Shown: one piece after another, positions 34,152 through 43,878 of the stretch
Layout of the letters: every line of letters starts with the position of its first letter
Position numbering within the stretch: position 1 is the stretch's first letter
Source: an uncultured Pluralibacter sp.
GTDB taxonomy: Bacteria > Pseudomonadota > Gammaproteobacteria > Enterobacterales > Enterobacteriaceae
DNA length: 64,000 nt
Direction of reading: 5' to 3'
Assembly (NCBI RefSeq): GCF_913775985.1
Contig: NZ_CAJYMB010000147.1
Span: forward strand, 310,001-374,000
Made by a program: the position numbers and the translations under genes
The notes under the pieces: model-generated
Seen by the model: only the letters and a program-made list of their open reading frames with translations
What the model was told of the DNA's origin: nothing
Database searches by the model: none

Positions 34152-34903
34152 CCGCGCAGCCCCCACAGCGTCATCGCCAGCACTACGCCGATGCAGGTGG
34201 CCAGCGTCAGCATGCTGGCGATAGCCCAGCGCGCCAGTCCGGTATTGATGTGGCCTTTGAACATATCCGCCACCGCGTTAATCAGTGGAAAGCCCGGCAC
34301 CAGCAGCAGCACGCTGGCGGCCATCGCAATTGATGAGGTTTCCACGAACTGCGGCATCCGCAGCATTAGCCCGGAGACGGTGGTAGCCACAAACGCGGTG
34401 ATGCAGAAGTTGATCTGCGGATGCATGCCCTGGTGGGTCAGTAACTGGCGAATGAACATGGCGACGGTGCTGGCGCAGAGCGTCACCAGCGCGCCGTCCC
34501 AGCCGCCGCCGTTGAGCAGGCAGAAGCAGGCGCAGGAGAGGCCAACCATGATCACCACCATCCAGCGCGGATAACGTAGCGGGTGAATGCGGTTCAGGTG
34601 CTTCTCAACGTCTGCGGCATCCAGCAGCCGGTGCTCAGCCATAATGACAATCTGCTGAACTTTGATAACAACGTGCATGTTAATGCCGCGATCGTGATTC
34701 TTGCGGGTGGAGGTGATGCATGCGCCGTTGTGCAGCGTGGTCAGCACAATCGCATTGGAGGAGATCGCGCTCTCCACGCTGTCCATCCCCAGCGCCCGGC
34801 CCAGCCGGCTGGAGAGCTCATCTACCAGCGCGCTCTCGGCACCGTGCTGCAGCAGCATCAGCGCGCACTGGATGCACAGTCGCGTAACCCTTCGTTGTTC
34901 CAT
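34142..34903 (-). CDS. yjjP: threonine/serine exporter-like protein YjjP (ThrE N-terminal-type half)
   Basis: A 253-residue membrane protein matching E. coli YjjP (256). The cytosolic N-terminal part ('[47 protein letters not shown]') is the ThrE-family hydrolase-like domain, followed by five helices, including '[20 protein letters not shown]'. It pairs with YjjB, whose start overlaps its stop. Together they are reported to export dicarboxylate (succinate) in E. coli. The promoter lies in the 200-nt gap toward pobA. The E. coli regulators yjjQ and bglJ that normally follow are missing and replaced by the pobA module. Confidence 0.93.
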   Translation of the reverse strand: MEQRRVTRLCIQCALMLLQHGAESALVDELSSRLGRALGMDSVESAISSNAIVLTTLHNGACITSTRKNHDRGINMHVVIKVQQIVIMAEHRLLDAADVEKHLNRIHPLRYPRWMVVIMVGLSCACFCLLNGGGWDGALVTLCASTVAMFIRQLLTHQGMHPQINFCITAFVATTVSGLMLRMPQFVETSSIAMAASVLLLVPGFPLINAVADMFKGHINTGLARWAIASMLTLATCIGVVLAMTLWGLRGWA

Positions 34904-35043
34904 GTGATTCCTTTCTGGCGGGCATGAATGCCGTGTTGAGCAGATTTTGACCTACGCCACACTTCTTGTAAATAGTCGAAAAGTGCACGTTTTACGCCCT
35001 TTAAGCCCTTCTTTTTTGGGGGCGGGTTATCAAAAATGCCTGA

Positions 35044-36285
<1,242 letters not shown>

Positions 36286-36311
36286 AGCTCAACCCACAAA
36301 AAGGAGAAGCG

Positions 36312-37190
36312 ATGCCCCGAAGCAGTAACGTGCCGACATTTACGTTGTATGGCGAAGCGGCCGGTGGCCCCACGCCGGAGCTGCTGCACTGCGAATCAAT
36401 CTGGCAGCGCAGCAGCCTGCACGCGTGGCACATACGCGTACATCAGCATGCGGAACTGGTGCAGATACTCTACCTGCAAAAGGGTGAAGCGGAGATTGTG
36501 GTGGAGGGGGAAACGGTAGTCTATAGCGGTGCCTGTCTGCAGATCGTTCCCGCCCTGTGCGTGCACGGCTTTCGCTTCTCCCCCGGCGCGCAGGGGTACG
36601 TGCTGTCGCTATCGCTGCCGCTGCTGGGCCGTTTTGAAGCGCAGTTCGGCCAGCTGCTGGACGTGCTTAACCACCCGCGATGCCTGAGGGTGAGCGCTTC
36701 CGCTGCGGATATTGATGCCCTGTTTGCTACGCTCATGAGCGAGTACCAGCAGGAGCTGGAGGCCCGGGAGATGATGCTGCATGCGATGCTTGCTGCGCTG
36801 CTGGTGTGGCTTAACCGGCAGACGCGCGACGGCACGCCGCTTCCTCCGCTTGCCGTGCGTCGGCGCGGGGTGATGCGCCAGTTTGCACGACTGATTGAAA
36901 GCCACTACCGCGAGCACCTGCCGCTGGCCGAATATGCCCGCCGGGTGGGGATGTCGGTAACCCACCTTAACGTCCTGTGCCGGGAGCTGCACGGCTGCAG
37001 CGCCCTGGGAGTGCTGCACCGGCGTCTGATGCTGGAGGCCAGCCGCAGCCTTCAGCACACCAGCATGACCATCACGCAGATCTCTGATTTTCTCGGGTTT
37101 AGCGACGCCACCTACTTCGCGCGCTTTTTTCGGCGCTACAGCGGCGAGTCGCCGCGTAATTTCAGAAAGCGCACCGCTTCGCCGGCGTGA
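36312..37190 (+). CDS. pobR: AraC-family regulator, PobR-like
   Basis: A 292-residue regulator with an N-terminal cupin-like effector domain ('HQHAELVQILYLQKGEAEIVVEG', 'QIVPALCVHGFRF') and a C-terminal AraC double helix-turn-helix: 'LPLAEYARRVGMSVTHLNVLCRELHGCSALGVLHRRLMLEASRSLQHTSMTITQISDFLGFSDATYFARFFRRYSGESPRNFRK'. AAGGAGAAGC precedes the ATG. AraC-type activators of pobA responding to 4-hydroxybenzoate are known in proteobacteria, and the close pairing suggests that role here. It is probably co-transcribed with pobA, so it may autoregulate positively. The gene name is by context. Confidence 0.8.
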   Translation: MPRSSNVPTFTLYGEAAGGPTPELLHCESIWQRSSLHAWHIRVHQHAELVQILYLQKGEAEIVVEGETVVYSGACLQIVPALCVHGFRFSPGAQGYVLSLSLPLLGRFEAQFGQLLDVLNHPRCLRVSASAADIDALFATLMSEYQQELEAREMMLHAMLAALLVWLNRQTRDGTPLPPLAVRRRGVMRQFARLIESHYREHLPLAEYARRVGMSVTHLNVLCRELHGCSALGVLHRRLMLEASRSLQHTSMTITQISDFLGFSDATYFARFFRRYSGESPRNFRKRTASPA

Positions 37191-37199
37191 CCTGTCGTC

Positions 37200-37658
37200 T
37201 TACTGGCAGACGTCTATCCAGCGCGCCTCGGTGAGTTCCGCCAGCCTTTGCGGTGAAATACGCACCGCGCTGTAGGTGGCACCGGCGGCGGGAAGCACTT
37301 CCTGATACTGCTGCAGGGAGATATCGCAGTAAACCGCCAGCGGATTTTCCAGCCCGAAGGGGCAGACGCCGCCCACCGGATGACCGGTCCAGGTGATCAC
37401 TTCATCGGTGCTGAGCATCCGCGCCTTGGCGCCGAAGGTGGATTTCAACTTTTTGTTATCCAGCCGGGCATCGCCTTTGGCGACCACCAGGATCACCGCG
37501 TCTTTCACCTTCAGGGACAGGGTTTTGGCAATCTGGCCGGGCTCGACGTTGTGGACGGCGGCGGCCTGGGCGACGGTGGCGGTACTTTGCTGCATTTCGA
37601 GTATTTCGATATCGGGAGCGCGGTCAGAGAAAAATTGCCGCACGGATTCTAAGCTCAT
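37200..37658 (-). CDS. YbaK/EbsC-type aminoacyl-tRNA deacylase
   Basis: ATG 37656-37658 has CAGGAGACC directly upstream, giving 152 residues; the longer 164-codon frame starts in a region without a ribosome site. The domain is complete: 'STATVAQAAAVHNVEPGQIAKTLSLKVKDAVILVVAKGDARLDNKKLK', then 'VGGVCPFGLENPLAVYCDISL', with the conserved GGVxPFG loop (GGVCPFG here). Proteins of this fold trans-edit mischarged tRNAs such as Cys-tRNAPro. The substrate of this member is not clear. It converges on pobR with a 9-nt gap and no shared function is apparent. Confidence 0.85.
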   Translation of the reverse strand: MSLESVRQFFSDRAPDIEILEMQQSTATVAQAAAVHNVEPGQIAKTLSLKVKDAVILVVAKGDARLDNKKLKSTFGAKARMLSTDEVITWTGHPVGGVCPFGLENPLAVYCDISLQQYQEVLPAAGATYSAVRISPQRLAELTEARWIDVCQ

Positions 37659-38004
37659 GGTGGTCTCCTGAGATAAGCGGAAGCAATGTGTCACAAGCGG
37701 GCTGCGCTGTAAATATGCCTGTCGTACTTCATGCTGCCCGGTGCTGTCTGCGGTGGTTTACCCTTATCTCATCGGCCAGTAGGCGCGTGATGACGTTCTG
37801 CACCTGACTCATGAGATTTAGGGTAAACAGGGCATAACGCGCGCTCTTATCAACTGGTTTTTCGATCCTCTTCACAATCACTGCAACCGGTTACAGTAAC
37901 CGGTTGCAGATAGCGTTTAGCGCGATTAATACTGAAAGCGTCACACGTGCTGTCACCACAATAATAAGCGTTGTCCATAAACCGCTTCCCGCAGGAGAGC
38001 TGCT
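37659..38004. other. promoter region between YbaK-like gene and PTS EIIC gene
   Basis: About 345 bases contain the divergent promoters and the 29-bp palindrome at 37881-37909. GCAGGAGAGC precedes the EIIC ATG. No gene is seen. Confidence 0.5.
37881..37909 (+). promoter_or_regulatory. 29-bp perfect palindrome, likely LacI/GntR-type operator
   Basis: CTGCAACCGGTTAC, one A, and then the exact reverse complement. Each arm itself contains the palindrome AACCGGTT, so two LacI-family-like sites sit 13 bp apart, centre to centre. Lies 96-124 nt before the EIIC start codon. The cognate repressor is not in the window. Confidence 0.75.
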
Positions 38005-39348
38005 ATGTCAGGTAATCACGCCGCGTTTGCCCTGATCTTTCGTTTTGTAGAAAACTATGTAAGCCCGATAGCCGGGCGCATTTCCGCCCAGCGTCACGTT
38101 ATGGCCATCCGCGACGGTTTCATCTCCGCTATGCCGTTTATGATTGTTGGCTCGTTCCTGCTGGTCTTTGCCTACCCGCCTTTCTCCGCCGATACCACCG
38201 TGGGATTTGCCCGGGCGTGGCTGGATTTAGCCAAACAGTATGAGGGCCGCATCCTGACGCCGTTCGACATGACGATGGGGATCATGTCGATCTACATCTG
38301 TGCGGCGATTGCCTACAACCTCGGCAAGCATTACGAAAAAAGCGCCCAGCTCGATCCCTTTATGTGCGCGATGCTGTCGATCATGGCCTTCCTGCTGGTG
38401 GCGGCGCCGAAAACCGCCAGCGCGCTGCCGGTAGACAGCCTTGGCGGCACCGGCATCTTTACCGCGATCCTGGTGGCGCTGTACTGCGTTGAGATGATGC
38501 GCTTTCTGAAGCTGCGCAATATCGGCATCCGCCTGCCGGAGCAGGTGCCGCCGATGATCAAAAACTCCTTCGACCTGCTGATCCCGGTGCTGGTGGTGGT
38601 GCTGACGCTCTATCCCCTCAGCCTCCTCATCCAGAACCAGTTTGGGATGCTTATTCCGCAGGCGATTATGGCGCTGTTCAAGCCGCTGGTGTCGGCGGCA
38701 GATTCGCTGCCCGCGATCCTGCTGGCGGTGCTGATCGGCCACCTGCTGTGGTTCGCCGGTATTCACGGCGCGGCGATTATCTCCGGGATGCTGCAGATGT
38801 TCTGGCTGACCAACCTCGGCCTCAACCAGACCGCGCTGGCCCAGGGCGCGCCGCTGCCGCACATTTTTATGGAAGCGTTCTGGACCTTCTTTATTGTGAT
38901 CGGCGGCTCGGGCGCCACCATGGGGCTGGTGTTCTGCTATCTGCGCAGCCGCTCGGCGCATCTGCGCTCCATTGGCCGCCTCGGCGTGGTGCCGAGCCTG
39001 TTTAATATCAACGAGCCGGTGATTTTCGGCACGCCCATCGTCATGAACCCGGTGTTCTTTATTCCGTTCCTCGTCGCGCCGATGGTTAATGCCACCCTTG
39101 CCTGGGCGGCGATGAAGCTCGATTTGATTGGTCGGGTGATTTCGGTGGTGCCCTGGACCGCGCCGGCGCCGGTGGGTGCCGCGTGGGCGCTGGGCTGGGA
39201 CTTCCGCGCGGTGGTGCTGGTGCTGCTGCTGGCCTGCGTGTCGGCGATTATCTACTTCCCGTTCTTTAAGGTGTACGAAAAGCAGCTGCTGGAGCAGGAG
39301 GCGCAGGAAGCGGAACGCGCGGCGCTGGAGAGCGAGCAGGCGGTGTAG
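38005..39348 (+). CDS. orphan PTS EIIC permease, lactose/cellobiose/chitobiose (CelB) type
   Basis: A 447-residue membrane protein of the lactose/N,N'-diacetylchitobiose EIIC family, with about ten hydrophobic segments. Family motifs: 'RDGFISAMPFMIVGSFLLVFAYPPF', 'HLLWFAGIHGAAIISGMLQMFWLTNLGLNQTA', 'LFNINEPVIFGTPIVMNPVFFIPFLVAPMVNATLAW' (the NEPV/IFG substrate region) and 'APVGAAWALGWDFRAVVL'. It imports a beta-glucoside or disaccharide using phosphate from a EIIB. No EIIA, EIIB, phospho-glycosidase or regulator gene lies beside it, so it must work with partners encoded elsewhere. The long palindromic operator upstream indicates specific repression. It has an unusually Glu/Ala-rich C-terminal tail. 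Confidence 0.9.
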   Translation: MSGNHAAFALIFRFVENYVSPIAGRISAQRHVMAIRDGFISAMPFMIVGSFLLVFAYPPFSADTTVGFARAWLDLAKQYEGRILTPFDMTMGIMSIYICAAIAYNLGKHYEKSAQLDPFMCAMLSIMAFLLVAAPKTASALPVDSLGGTGIFTAILVALYCVEMMRFLKLRNIGIRLPEQVPPMIKNSFDLLIPVLVVVLTLYPLSLLIQNQFGMLIPQAIMALFKPLVSAADSLPAILLAVLIGHLLWFAGIHGAAIISGMLQMFWLTNLGLNQTALAQGAPLPHIFMEAFWTFFIVIGGSGATMGLVFCYLRSRSAHLRSIGRLGVVPSLFNINEPVIFGTPIVMNPVFFIPFLVAPMVNATLAWAAMKLDLIGRVISVVPWTAPAPVGAAWALGWDFRAVVLVLLLACVSAIIYFPFFKVYEKQLLEQEAQEAERAALESEQAV

Positions 39349-39376
39349 GATTTTTCACGCCCGGCGGGCTGCCCGG

Positions 39377-40165
39377 CTATTTCAGAGTGCAGTCGCCGCA
39401 CTGCTGCACGCCGGGCAGGCGGTAGCGCTGGCAGCAGGTGCGGCGGGCCAGCGCGCCGTCGCGCAGGATAACGCTGCGCCAGAGCGGGTTTTCCCGGCCG
39501 TCGGTGAAGTTGCGGGAGAAGAACAGGTGCTGGCGCAGTTCATTCGCCAGCGCGTCCCCGAGCAGCGGCTTCATATCTCCCAGGCACCAGTTAATCAGAT
39601 ATCCGGTGTTGCTCCAGATAAGCTTGCCGTGAATTTCGCCAGTCTCTTCCAGCGCGGCCACTGCCGGCGCCAGCGTCTCACTAATCAGCCGCTCTACCCG
39701 CTCAACCGGCGACAGCCGGGTTATTGCGGGGTCCGGCACAATGTCGTTCCAGAAGCGCGCCACCCGGCCGGTTTCGTGAAATTCGGCGCGGCAGTGCCGT
39801 GGACTGAGGCTAAAGCCGGTGTTGACCGTCAGCAGGGCCAGCAGCAGCGGCGGTATCTGCAGGCCGAAATACCACTGCGCCCACAGGGAGAGCAGGGGCT
39901 TGTTTTCCCGGGTGAGGTCCGGTTCGCTGCGGTAGATATGATCCGCATAGGTGTTCAGCAGGGACTGAAGCTGCGGTGCTGCCTGCCATGCGTTGAGGGA
40001 CATGGCCTCCGCAGGCGCAACCTCGCCAACGCGGACAATATCCAGCAGCGCCGGGCGCTGTTCGGCAATACTCTCCCGAACAATAGCCGCCAGCGGCGCC
40101 GGCTCGGGAGAGAGCGGCGTACGCCAGATGATATTTTCAGCGGAGGAGAGGGCGCGAACATTCAT
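39377..40165 (-). CDS. fhuF: ferric siderophore reductase FhuF
   Basis: A 262-residue protein matching E. coli FhuF throughout: 'LNTYADHIYRSEPDLTRENKPLLSLWAQWYFGLQIPPLLLALL', 'FHETGRVARFW', 'EIHGKLIWSNTGYLINW', 'ENPLWRSVILRDG'. The C-terminus carries the CC-x10-C-x2-C motif ('CCQRYRLPGVQQCGDC') that holds the unusual 2Fe-2S cluster. It reduces ferric hydroxamate siderophores in the cytoplasm to release iron. A Fur box covers the region 25-43 nt upstream of the ATG, so it should be iron-repressed. In E. coli fhuF also sits between yjjP/bglJ and yjjZ. Confidence 0.95.
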   Translation of the reverse strand: MNVRALSSAENIIWRTPLSPEPAPLAAIVRESIAEQRPALLDIVRVGEVAPAEAMSLNAWQAAPQLQSLLNTYADHIYRSEPDLTRENKPLLSLWAQWYFGLQIPPLLLALLTVNTGFSLSPRHCRAEFHETGRVARFWNDIVPDPAITRLSPVERVERLISETLAPAVAALEETGEIHGKLIWSNTGYLINWCLGDMKPLLGDALANELRQHLFFSRNFTDGRENPLWRSVILRDGALARRTCCQRYRLPGVQQCGDCTLK

Positions 40166-40189
40166 AGCGAAGCGAGGACCGTGAATCTA

Positions 40190-40208
40190 AATGATAATGA
40201 TTCATAAT
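40190..40208 (-). promoter_or_regulatory. Fur box upstream of fhuF
   Basis: AATGATAATGATTCATAAT resembles the consensus GATAATGATAATCATTATC: three NATAAT-like hexamers in the direct-direct-inverted arrangement. It sits in the fhuF promoter region and fits the known Fur control of fhuF. Confidence 0.75.
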
Positions 40209-40258
40209 CCTAGCTTCGCGCAGGGTCATTGGCAATGGCTGATAGCGCGATTGGTGCG

Positions 40259-41587
40259 CTAATCCTGATATTTCTTGCGCAGGGACATCAGCGGCGTAAC
40301 GGAAATACCGTGGATAAGCACGCTGGCGACCACCAGGGTCAGGGCGCAGTCGAGCATAAAAGAGACCTCTTCGCCGCGCATGCCGTGGGTCCACGCCCAG
40401 GCGATATAGTTAAGACTGCCGATACCGCGGATGCCCAGCCAGCCGATCATCAGCCGCTGGTAGCGCGAGGTGCTGCACCGGCTGGTGGTCAGCCACACCG
40501 CCGCCGGGCGAATGGCGAAAAACAGTACCGCGGCGATGATCAGGCCAGCCGGTTGCCAGTGCTGGGCGATGGTAATGCCGAGAACGATAATAATGGCGGC
40601 GGCAAAAATACGCTCCACGATATCGCCAAAGGTCAGTGCATCGCCCACCACCAGCCCCACGGACTCAACCCGGTTCGCTTCCTGAAAGCCGTGGCGCTGG
40701 TGCGGGTTGACTACCACTTCCGCCGGAATCGAAATGCCGTCCTCCTCCTGGCGCTCGTCCGGGAAGCGGTGCTGGATCTTCAGCTCGGCGCTGCGCAGGC
40801 CGACGCCGGCGGCAAATGCGGCCAGAAACCCGGAGGCGCCGAGCATCATTGCCACGGAGAAACTCAGGCTGATAAGCCCGAGCGCCACGAAGTCGCTGGG
40901 AGAGAACTCGCGCTGGGTGTAGCGAAAGTGGGTGGTGATAAGCCCGAGGCCGCGACCCATGATAAAGCCAATGGCAATCCCTGCGGCCAGAGACCACAGC
41001 ACTTCGATACTGAACCAGTGGCCGATTTCACTGAACGACAGGCTGCCGTCGGCCTTGAACAAGAGCAGCGCCAGCGCCAGCAGCGGCAGGGCGGTGCCGT
41101 CGTTGAGCCCGGCTTCGGTAGAGAGCGAAAGCCGCAGGCTGTCGCTGTCGCGGGAATCGCTGATGGCGATGAGGCTCGCCAGCACCGGATCGGTTGGCGC
41201 GACGATAGCGCCCATCGCCAGCGCCAGCGGCCAGCTCATGCCGAGCAGATAGTGGCTGGCGACCATGACGCCGAGCACGGTGAGGATCATTGCCGGACCC
41301 GCCAGCATCAGGCCTTTTTTCCAGCCGTTGGCGCTGAACGGCAGGCGTATTTTCAGCCCGGTCATAAACAGCGAGGCGGCCATCGCTATCTCGGTACAGT
41401 GGGCGATGATGGTGCTGTATTTGATGATGTCGATTTGTACCAGATCCAGCACCCACGGCCCGAGGCCAATTCCGACCAGCAGATAAAGGCCAAACAGCGG
41501 CACTAGCGTGCGGTTAATCCATCCCAGGCTAAGTGAAAACAGCAGCAGCAGCGCGCCCGCCACCGCGGTCCAGCTCATAAAGTCCAT
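40259..41587 (-). CDS. CPA1-type (NhaP-like) cation:proton antiporter
   Basis: ATG 41585-41587 (MDFMSWTAVAGAL) with GGGGAAAA upstream gives 442 residues; an in-frame ATG ten codons earlier is less likely. It has about 12 hydrophobic helices, and the ion-binding motif 'MGAIVAPTDPVLASLI' has the APTDP of NhaP-type CPA1 exchangers, followed by 'STEAGLNDGTALPLLALAL' (the E-x3-ND motif). A cytosolic loop 'HRFPDERQEEDGISIPAEVVVNPHQRHGFQEANRVESVG' interrupts the helices near residue 280. It exchanges Na+ or K+ for protons across the inner membrane. It is absent from this place in E. coli. Overlap with fhuF promoter is minimal (about 50 nt to the Fur box). Confidence 0.85.
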   Translation of the reverse strand: MDFMSWTAVAGALLLLFSLSLGWINRTLVPLFGLYLLVGIGLGPWVLDLVQIDIIKYSTIIAHCTEIAMAASLFMTGLKIRLPFSANGWKKGLMLAGPAMILTVLGVMVASHYLLGMSWPLALAMGAIVAPTDPVLASLIAISDSRDSDSLRLSLSTEAGLNDGTALPLLALALLLFKADGSLSFSEIGHWFSIEVLWSLAAGIAIGFIMGRGLGLITTHFRYTQREFSPSDFVALGLISLSFSVAMMLGASGFLAAFAAGVGLRSAELKIQHRFPDERQEEDGISIPAEVVVNPHQRHGFQEANRVESVGLVVGDALTFGDIVERIFAAAIIIVLGITIAQHWQPAGLIIAAVLFFAIRPAAVWLTTSRCSTSRYQRLMIGWLGIRGIGSLNYIAWAWTHGMRGEEVSFMLDCALTLVVASVLIHGISVTPLMSLRKKYQD

Positions 41588-41663
41588 TGGTTTTCCCCAG
41601 ATAACAGCAAAGCACAAAGACGAATCTTTGTGCTTTAAAATATTTAATGATCAAAGTATGGCA

Positions 41664-42557
41664 TTACAGCGTGCCGGTGCCTCCGTCCGAGCACCATATC
41701 TGCCCGGAGCAGTAACTCGCTTCGTCAGAGGCGAGCAGGACATACAGCGGTGCAATCTCCGCAGGCTGCCCGGGGCGCCCCAGCGGCGAGGACTCGGCGA
41801 AAGATTTTACCTTGCTCTGCGGCTGGCCGCCGGACGGCTGCAGCGGCGTCCAGAACGGGCCTGGCGCGACGCCGTTCACCCGGATGCCTTTCGGCCCCAG
41901 CTGCTTGGCGAGCGATTTGGTGAAGGCCACGATGCAGGCTTTGGTCTGCGCGTAGTCGAGCAAAATGTCGCTCGGATCGTACGCCTGCACCGACGTGGTA
42001 TTAATAATAGACGCCCCGGGGGCCAGGTGCGGCAGCGCCGCTTTGGTTATCCAGAACATCGCGTAGACGTTGGTTTTAAAGGTGGCGTCAAAATCGGCGG
42101 TGCTGAGGTCGAGAATAGATTCGCAGTACTGCTGGCGTCCGGCGTTGTTAACAACAATATCCAGCCCGCCCAGCTGTGCTACGGCATCGGAAACCAGGTT
42201 GGCGCAGAAAGCTTCATCGGTAATATCGCCCGGCAGCGCCACGGCGTTACGGCCTTCCCGGCGAATAAGTTCAATAACTGCCGTTGCATCTTCTTCTTCT
42301 GCAGCCAGGTAGCTGATGGCGACATCCGCGCCTTCGCGGGCAAAGGCTATCGCCGCCGCGCGGCCAATGCCGGAATCACCGCCGGTGATCAGCGCGCGTT
42401 TACCCTGCAGGCGACCGTGGCCGCGGTAGCTGGTCTCGCCGTGATCCGGCAGCGGCTTCATGCTGCTGGCCAGGCCTGGCGCGGGCTGCGGCTGTTCGGG
42501 AAACGGCGGCTGGGGATATTTGTCACGCGGGTCCTGCGATGCTGATGAGTTGTCCAT
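41664..42557 (-). CDS. SDR-family oxidoreductase (YghA/GsIII-like)
   Basis: A 297-residue short-chain dehydrogenase. A Pro/Gln-rich N-terminal extension of about 45 residues ('DPRDKYPQPPFPEQPQPAPG') precedes the Rossmann fold 'ALITGGDSGIGRAAAIAFAREGADVAISYL' with the TGxxxGIG motif, 'NNAG' and the catalytic Ser ('INTTSVQAYDPS') and Tyr-x3-Lys ('LLDYAQTKACIVAFTKS'). The extension is typical of the YghA/general stress protein 39 group, which are stress-induced NAD(P)-dependent enzymes with poorly defined substrates. It stands alone, reading away from a 270-nt gap. It is next to the antiporter, and both could be stress genes, which is inference. Confidence 0.88.
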   Translation of the reverse strand: MDNSSASQDPRDKYPQPPFPEQPQPAPGLASSMKPLPDHGETSYRGHGRLQGKRALITGGDSGIGRAAAIAFAREGADVAISYLAAEEEDATAVIELIRREGRNAVALPGDITDEAFCANLVSDAVAQLGGLDIVVNNAGRQQYCESILDLSTADFDATFKTNVYAMFWITKAALPHLAPGASIINTTSVQAYDPSDILLDYAQTKACIVAFTKSLAKQLGPKGIRVNGVAPGPFWTPLQPSGGQPQSKVKSFAESSPLGRPGQPAEIAPLYVLLASDEASYCSGQIWCSDGGTGTL

Positions 42558-42830
42558 AGAAATACCTGCTGTCAGTAGATTAATAAAATACCCGTCAAAC
42601 TTCGTGATGGCTGGGCTTATTCACTCTCTTGCTGCCTTAAGTCAGCACAAAATAGTAGGGGATTAACCCGATACGCTTCACGCCGCATGTGCGCTGGCTG
42701 TGCCTGGACTAACATGCTGCCTGCCTGCTGCAAGTTCACGAAGTCTGTATCAGTTACCGCAGTCATGCAGCGTGAATTATTTCGGGTTTAATTCCTCAGG
42801 GGGAGAGGCTATTTATCTTTCAGATAAATA

Positions 42831-43064
42831 TTAAGCTGACTGCCACTGAGAGAATACTTCTTCTTTATTTTTGGTCAGAATAACTTTATTGTCATCGACC
42901 TTATCAACCCACTCCAGCGGAATATAGTGGTGGGTGCCACCGGATTCCGGATCGCTTTTGGCAAGCTTGATGCGGTCGCCGTCAAGATGGTCGACAACGC
43001 CAACGTGGCTGCCGCAGCTGGCTACAACCTGAGTATGATCCTTGATGTCATGTTTGTTAATCAT
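42831..43064 (-). CDS. DUF2171 family small protein
   Basis: A 77-residue cytosolic protein of the DUF2171 family: 'MINKHDIKDHTQVVASCGSHVGVVDHLDGDRIKLAKSD', then 'HHYIPLEWVDKVDDNKVILTKNKEEV' and a short amphipathic end. It resembles a small PRC-barrel-like beta fold. Members are often found with general stress genes. There is a ribosome site (GGAAAT) before the ATG. The DNA on both sides is AT-rich. The function is unknown. Confidence 0.8.
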   Translation of the reverse strand: MINKHDIKDHTQVVASCGSHVGVVDHLDGDRIKLAKSDPESGGTHHYIPLEWVDKVDDNKVILTKNKEEVFSQWQSA

Positions 43065-43376
43065 AATATTATTTCCTTTATTTTGTTACGGGTTATAAAA
43101 CGCATTTCTAACTCTAGACCCTGAGTTAGAGATTTCCACAAAATAAAGAAATTAGTTGTCGATAAATTTTTTTATTCAGAATATTCTGTCAACCTAATCG
43201 GCAAATATATTTAATTACTTTAGTTAACGTGTTTATTTTTCCGGAGAAAAGGCACTTGCTGCCGGACCGGCACCTCCACAGCGGCACGTCGCAATACCCC
43301 TACCGTTACTCGCTATTTAAATGATAAAAATTATCATATGATACTAATTCTCATTAGTGCCATTGAGGATAGCGAT
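43065..43376. other. intergenic stretch with a Fur box
   Basis: About 310 bases between the divergent DUF2171 gene and yjjZ. The right end carries the Fur box at 43321-43337. Nothing else is recognised. Confidence 0.5.
43321..43337 (+). promoter_or_regulatory. Fur box upstream of yjjZ
   Basis: ATGATAA-AAA-TTATCAT is a perfect 7-bp inverted repeat that matches the Fur consensus core. A further partial repeat (ATACTAATTCTCATTAG) follows. It lies 40 nt before the yjjZ ATG, so yjjZ should be iron-repressed. Confidence 0.75.
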
Positions 43377-43616
43377 ATGTTGCAGCGGACGTTAGGCAGT
43401 GGATGGGGCGCGCTTATCCCCGGACTATTACTGGGCCTGCTGGGATTTACCGGCCTGTCGATGGATATGTGGCGCGGGATCGTGGTATGCGGGATGCTGC
43501 TGAGCTGCGTGATGATTTGGCATCGTCAGCTAAGGCATTTTGTACTGCTGCCGTCGGCGCTGGCGCTGGTTGGCGGTGCGGAGCTTATTGCGATGAATTT
43601 AAGGCTGTTGGGATAA
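43377..43616 (+). CDS. yjjZ: YjjZ (DUF1435) small membrane protein
   Basis: ATG 43377-43379 (MLQRTLGSGWGALIPGLLLG) after GAGGAT gives 79 residues, as in E. coli YjjZ (78). The longer frame from 43338 begins inside the Fur box and is unlikely. It has two to three hydrophobic segments: 'ALIPGLLLGLLGFTGL', 'GIVVCGMLLSCVMIW' and 'FVLLPSALALVGGAELIAM'. It is inner membrane, function unknown. A Fur box in the promoter region suggests iron control. Confidence 0.88.
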   Translation: MLQRTLGSGWGALIPGLLLGLLGFTGLSMDMWRGIVVCGMLLSCVMIWHRQLRHFVLLPSALALVGGAELIAMNLRLLG

Positions 43617-43647
43617 CGCGGGATATTACAGAGGGAAGTAAGAAAGC

Positions 43648-43734
43648 TGGTGCGAGGGGGGGGACTTGAACCCCCACGTCCGTAAGAACACTAACACCTG
43701 AAGCTAGCGCGTCTACCAATTCCGCCACCTTCGC
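43648..43734 (-). tRNA. leuQ: tRNA-Leu (CAG)
   Basis: An 87-nt class II tRNA with encoded CCA. The minus strand begins GCGAAGGTGGCGGAATTGG, has the anticodon CAG in CTTCAGG and a long variable arm. It differs from the other two copies at one base (A in place of G at 43687, in the variable arm). It is the last of three transcribed from the promoter at 44009-44036. Confidence 0.97.
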
Positions 43735-43763
43735 ACAGATTTTCTTACTGATATTGCCTCACT

Positions 43764-43850
43764 TGGTGCGAGGGGGGGGACTTGAACCCCCACGTCCGTA
43801 AGGACACTAACACCTGAAGCTAGCGCGTCTACCAATTCCGCCACCTTCGC
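43764..43850 (-). tRNA. leuP: tRNA-Leu (CAG)
   Basis: An 87-nt tRNA-Leu with anticodon CAG and encoded CCA, identical to the copy at 43879-43965. It is the middle gene of the leuVPQ-like operon. Spacers are 29 and 28 nt. Confidence 0.97.
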
Positions 43851-43878
43851 CCGATGCGAGCAATATCTGCGTGGTTTA

